From the NCBI GenBank assembly GCA_022865865.1, contig JALHTN010000525.1, forward strand, positions 1 through 8,975: 8,975 bases of DNA, given 5' to 3'. The notes under the pieces were generated by a model. The model was not told where the DNA came from. It saw only the letters and a list, made by a program, of their open reading frames with translations, and searched no databases. Origin of the DNA: Anaerolineales bacterium (GTDB lineage: Bacteria; Chloroflexota; Anaerolineae; Anaerolineales; UBA4823). Position numbers and translations under genes: made by a program. Positions 7,073-8,975 of the stretch are shown here, piece after piece. The first letter of the stretch is position 1. Each line of letters opens with the position of its first letter.

Positions 7073-8005
7073 ATGGACCAACCCCCTTCAGTTCAGCGCT
7101 CATTCCTGCAGAAAATTTTTATCTCCCCGCAGGAACCTCGCTTGCGTGCCGGATGGCGATTGCTGGTCCAATCCGTGCTCCTGGCATTTTTCCTGGCGCT
7201 CCTGGGGTTATTAGCCAACCGGGGTCTTGGTTTTATTAGTGACATTTCCTACGCGGGTTTTTTACTGCTTGGCACGCTGGTTACCACCCTGGCAATCACT
7301 TTCTCGGTCTACCTCGCGCGCCGCTTTCTTGATCAGCGGTCTTTCACCAGTCTGGGCTTGCAGGTTAACAGCCAGGCAGTCATTGACATCCTGTATGGAG
7401 TTGGACTCACCGGTTTGATGATCGGGATCATTTTCCTCGGGCTGTGGGCGCTGGGCTGGTTGCAAATCGAGTCCTTTGCCTGGCAGGTGGAAAACTGGGG
7501 CAGCGTCACTGCCTCGATCCTGGTGATGGTGGCATTATTTACCCTGGTGAGCTGGCAGGAGGAACTGCTCACCCGTGGCTACTGGCTGCAAAATCTCTCC
7601 GCTGGTCTATCCCCATCTCTTGGGGTCTTAATTTCATCAGCCTTGTTTGCTTTAGCTCACTGGTTTAATCCTAACCTCAACAACCAGGCTCTCCTGGGCT
7701 TATTCTTATCCGGCCTGTTCCTCGCTTATGGCTACCTGCGCACCAAACAGCTCTGGCTGCCAATTGGATTGCATCTCGGCTGGAATCTTTTCGAAGGGAC
7801 CATATTTGGTTTCCCTGTCAGCGGTCAGTACCAGTACCAGCTGATCCGCCAAACCGTCACCGGTCCGGACATCATCACCGGCGGCGCTTTTGGTCCTGAG
7901 GCAGGTCTGATTTTGGTGCCCGTGTTGATCCTGGGTGCTGTGGGGATTTTCTGGTACACACGAAAAAGAAACCCAACCCAAAGCGACCAGTCTGGAACCA
8001 CATGA
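7073..8005 (+). CDS. CPBP family intramembrane metalloprotease (CAAX/ABI type)
   Basis: This 310-residue polytopic membrane protein carries the three diagnostic CPBP (Rce1/ABI, PF02517) motifs: EELLTR (Glu163-Glu164 ... Arg168), ALAHW with His196, and HLGWN (His234 ... Asn238). These residues build the intramembrane glutamate/histidine active site of the family. Hydrophobic segments are near 30-48, 60-82, 105-130, 146-161, 183-197, 206-221 and 277-295, giving seven or so likely membrane spans. The N-terminal 25 residues, with SPQEPRLRAGWRL, resemble the short amphipathic leader common in bacterial members. Bacterial CPBP proteins act in bacteriocin immunity or maturation or are of unknown function; no peptide precursor is visible here. 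The gene lies 39 bp after the CoA-transferase beta subunit, probably in the same transcript. The ribosome-binding site is weak. The family call is secure; the role is unknown. Confidence -1.
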   Translation: MDQPPSVQRSFLQKIFISPQEPRLRAGWRLLVQSVLLAFFLALLGLLANRGLGFISDISYAGFLLLGTLVTTLAITFSVYLARRFLDQRSFTSLGLQVNSQAVIDILYGVGLTGLMIGIIFLGLWALGWLQIESFAWQVENWGSVTASILVMVALFTLVSWQEELLTRGYWLQNLSAGLSPSLGVLISSALFALAHWFNPNLNNQALLGLFLSGLFLAYGYLRTKQLWLPIGLHLGWNLFEGTIFGFPVSGQYQYQLIRQTVTGPDIITGGAFGPEAGLILVPVLILGAVGIFWYTRKRNPTQSDQSGTT

Positions 8006-8057
8006 AGCGCGTTCATCACCTCATGTCTCAACCTTAACCACCCATCTCAAATCACAA

Positions 8058-8975
8058 ATGAACTTCATCCTGGCTTTCATCCCCATTGCGCTCATCCTGG
8101 TCCTCATGGTTGGTTTCCGCTGGGGTGCCGCCCGTTCCGGCGGGGTTGGCTACCTGAGCGCGTTAGCGATCGCGATCCTCTTCTTCGGTGCCGGGGCAGG
8201 ATTATTAGCCTACTCTCATTCCAAAGCCTTGCTGCTCACTGTAGATGTATTATTTGTCATTTGGGCTGCTTTCCTGCTCTACCGCGTGGCTGATGAAGCA
8301 GGAGCCATCACGACCATCGGCCAATCTCTGCCCCACCTCACGGCGGATAAAGGCATGCAGGCCTTGATCATCGGTTGGGTGTTCGCCTCCTTCCTGCAGG
8401 GTGTGGGTGGCTTTGGAGTACCTGTGGCGGTGATTGCACCCATCCTGGTGGGCCTGGGTTTCTCGCCTTTGCAAGCGGTGGTGATCCCCTCTCTCGGACA
8501 CGGTTGGGCAGTGACATTTGGCTCGCTGGGCTCATCTTTTATTGCTTTGATGGCCTCCACTGGCCTCCCGGCCGAAGTGCTTGCTCCACCTGCGGCTTTA
8601 TTCCTGTCCCTGGTTGGTCCCGTGAGCGGTTTCTTTGTTGCTCACGCCGCAGATGGCTGGCAGGCCATGCGCCGTTTGGCAGTTCCCATCCTGGTCCTGG
8701 GTTTCGCCATGAGCCTGACCCAATTTCTCGTGGCGACCTCCGGACTTTGGAATATTGCTGCTTTCTGTGCTGGGATGGTCGGATTGCTCGTCTCCATCCC
8801 TCTCGCCCGGCGCTATCACGGTCAAGACATCCAGAATGGTTCACTAGACCGGCGTGCTTTGGTGATCGCGGTATCCGGGTATGTAGCCCTGATAGCGGTC
8901 ACGCTCGGTGTGCAGTTAATCCCAGAGGTCAAGGCCTTCCTGGGTCAGGTCATCTTGCAGGTAGACTTTCCCGAA
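8058..8975 (+). CDS. LctP-family carboxylate (lactate/glycolate-type) permease, 3' end cut by window
   Basis: The frame is open from ATG 8058 to the window end (306 codons), with the C-terminus missing; complete family members have about 500-560 residues. It is a very hydrophobic polytopic transporter resembling L-lactate/glycolate permeases (LctP/LldP), which bring 2-hydroxycarboxylates in with protons. The core QALIIGWVFASFLQGVGG region (101-118) followed by FGVPVAVIAPILVGLGF (119-135) aligns well with the LldP signature. DGWQAMRRLAVPILV (199-213) aligns with the later conserved DGWRG segment. Differences from the classic signature are Gln114 where LldP has Glu (FIEGAAGFG), and SLGHGW (145-150) in place of the Asn-containing segment before VAFG. 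The substrate may therefore not be lactate. No clear Shine-Dalgarno sequence precedes the ATG, 52 bp after the CPBP stop. The neighbouring CoA-transferase suggests, but does not prove, uptake of an acid that is then activated to its CoA ester. Confidence -1.
   Translation, partial: MNFILAFIPIALILVLMVGFRWGAARSGGVGYLSALAIAILFFGAGAGLLAYSHSKALLLTVDVLFVIWAAFLLYRVADEAGAITTIGQSLPHLTADKGMQALIIGWVFASFLQGVGGFGVPVAVIAPILVGLGFSPLQAVVIPSLGHGWAVTFGSLGSSFIALMASTGLPAEVLAPPAALFLSLVGPVSGFFVAHAADGWQAMRRLAVPILVLGFAMSLTQFLVATSGLWNIAAFCAGMVGLLVSIPLARRYHGQDIQNGSLDRRALVIAVSGYVALIAVTLGVQLIPEVKAFLGQVILQVDFPE

Noticed and set aside
8002..8037. Eleven-codon ORF overlapping the CPBP stop (ATGA) and ending 20 bases before the permease ATG; possible leader peptide
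   Set aside because: It is too short to judge, has no ribosome-binding site and shows no clear regulatory structure; it may be chance.
8250..8844. Several minus-strand ORFs opposite the permease
   Set aside because: They are antisense shadows of a clear transporter frame; their translations are polar, low-complexity and unlike any family I know.

Overview
The window looks like ordinary chromosomal DNA of a free-living, probably anaerobic bacterium of the Chloroflexota, most likely Anaerolineae-like. This placement is an inference. It rests on a moderately GC-rich composition, a helicase-associated-domain (Helicase_C_3-like) protein of a kind typical of that phylum, and the sequence style of the 1-pyrroline-5-carboxylate dehydrogenase. 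I see no rRNA, tRNA, CRISPR array, transposase, phage gene or defence system. Eight protein genes fill nearly all of the window, and both edge genes are cut by the window boundary.

Left half (1-3299, minus strand). Three closely packed genes read leftwards: a DUF429 / predicted RNase H-fold protein (2529-3299), a YegS/DgkB-type lipid kinase (1609-2523, 5 bp further on), and a large helicase-associated-domain protein (from 1578 off the left edge, 30 bp further on). The spacing suggests one transcription unit. No shared pathway is evident.

Divergent control region (3300-3506). This AT-rich stretch separates the leftward and rightward units. It holds a very good sigma-70-type promoter facing right (TTGACT, 17 bp, TATACT), a 10-bp perfect palindrome just after the expected transcription start, and a weaker promoter candidate facing left.

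Right half (3507-8975, plus strand). The order is 1-pyrroline-5-carboxylate dehydrogenase; a fold-back repeat of about 110-140 bp; the alpha and beta subunits of a family I (glutaconate-type) CoA-transferase; a CPBP-family intramembrane protease; and the first 306 residues of an LctP-type carboxylate permease. All are co-oriented, with gaps of 204, 71, 39 and 52 bp. A plausible shared theme is uptake and CoA activation of a carboxylic acid, next to proline/arginine-to-glutamate breakdown. The CoA-transferase substrate and the permease substrate cannot be read from the sequence.

Nothing here amounts to a clear new system. The points most worth checking are the non-canonical residues in the LctP-like permease, the CoA-transferase/CPBP/permease neighbourhood, the fold-back repeat, and the missing acidic residue in the DUF429 protein.
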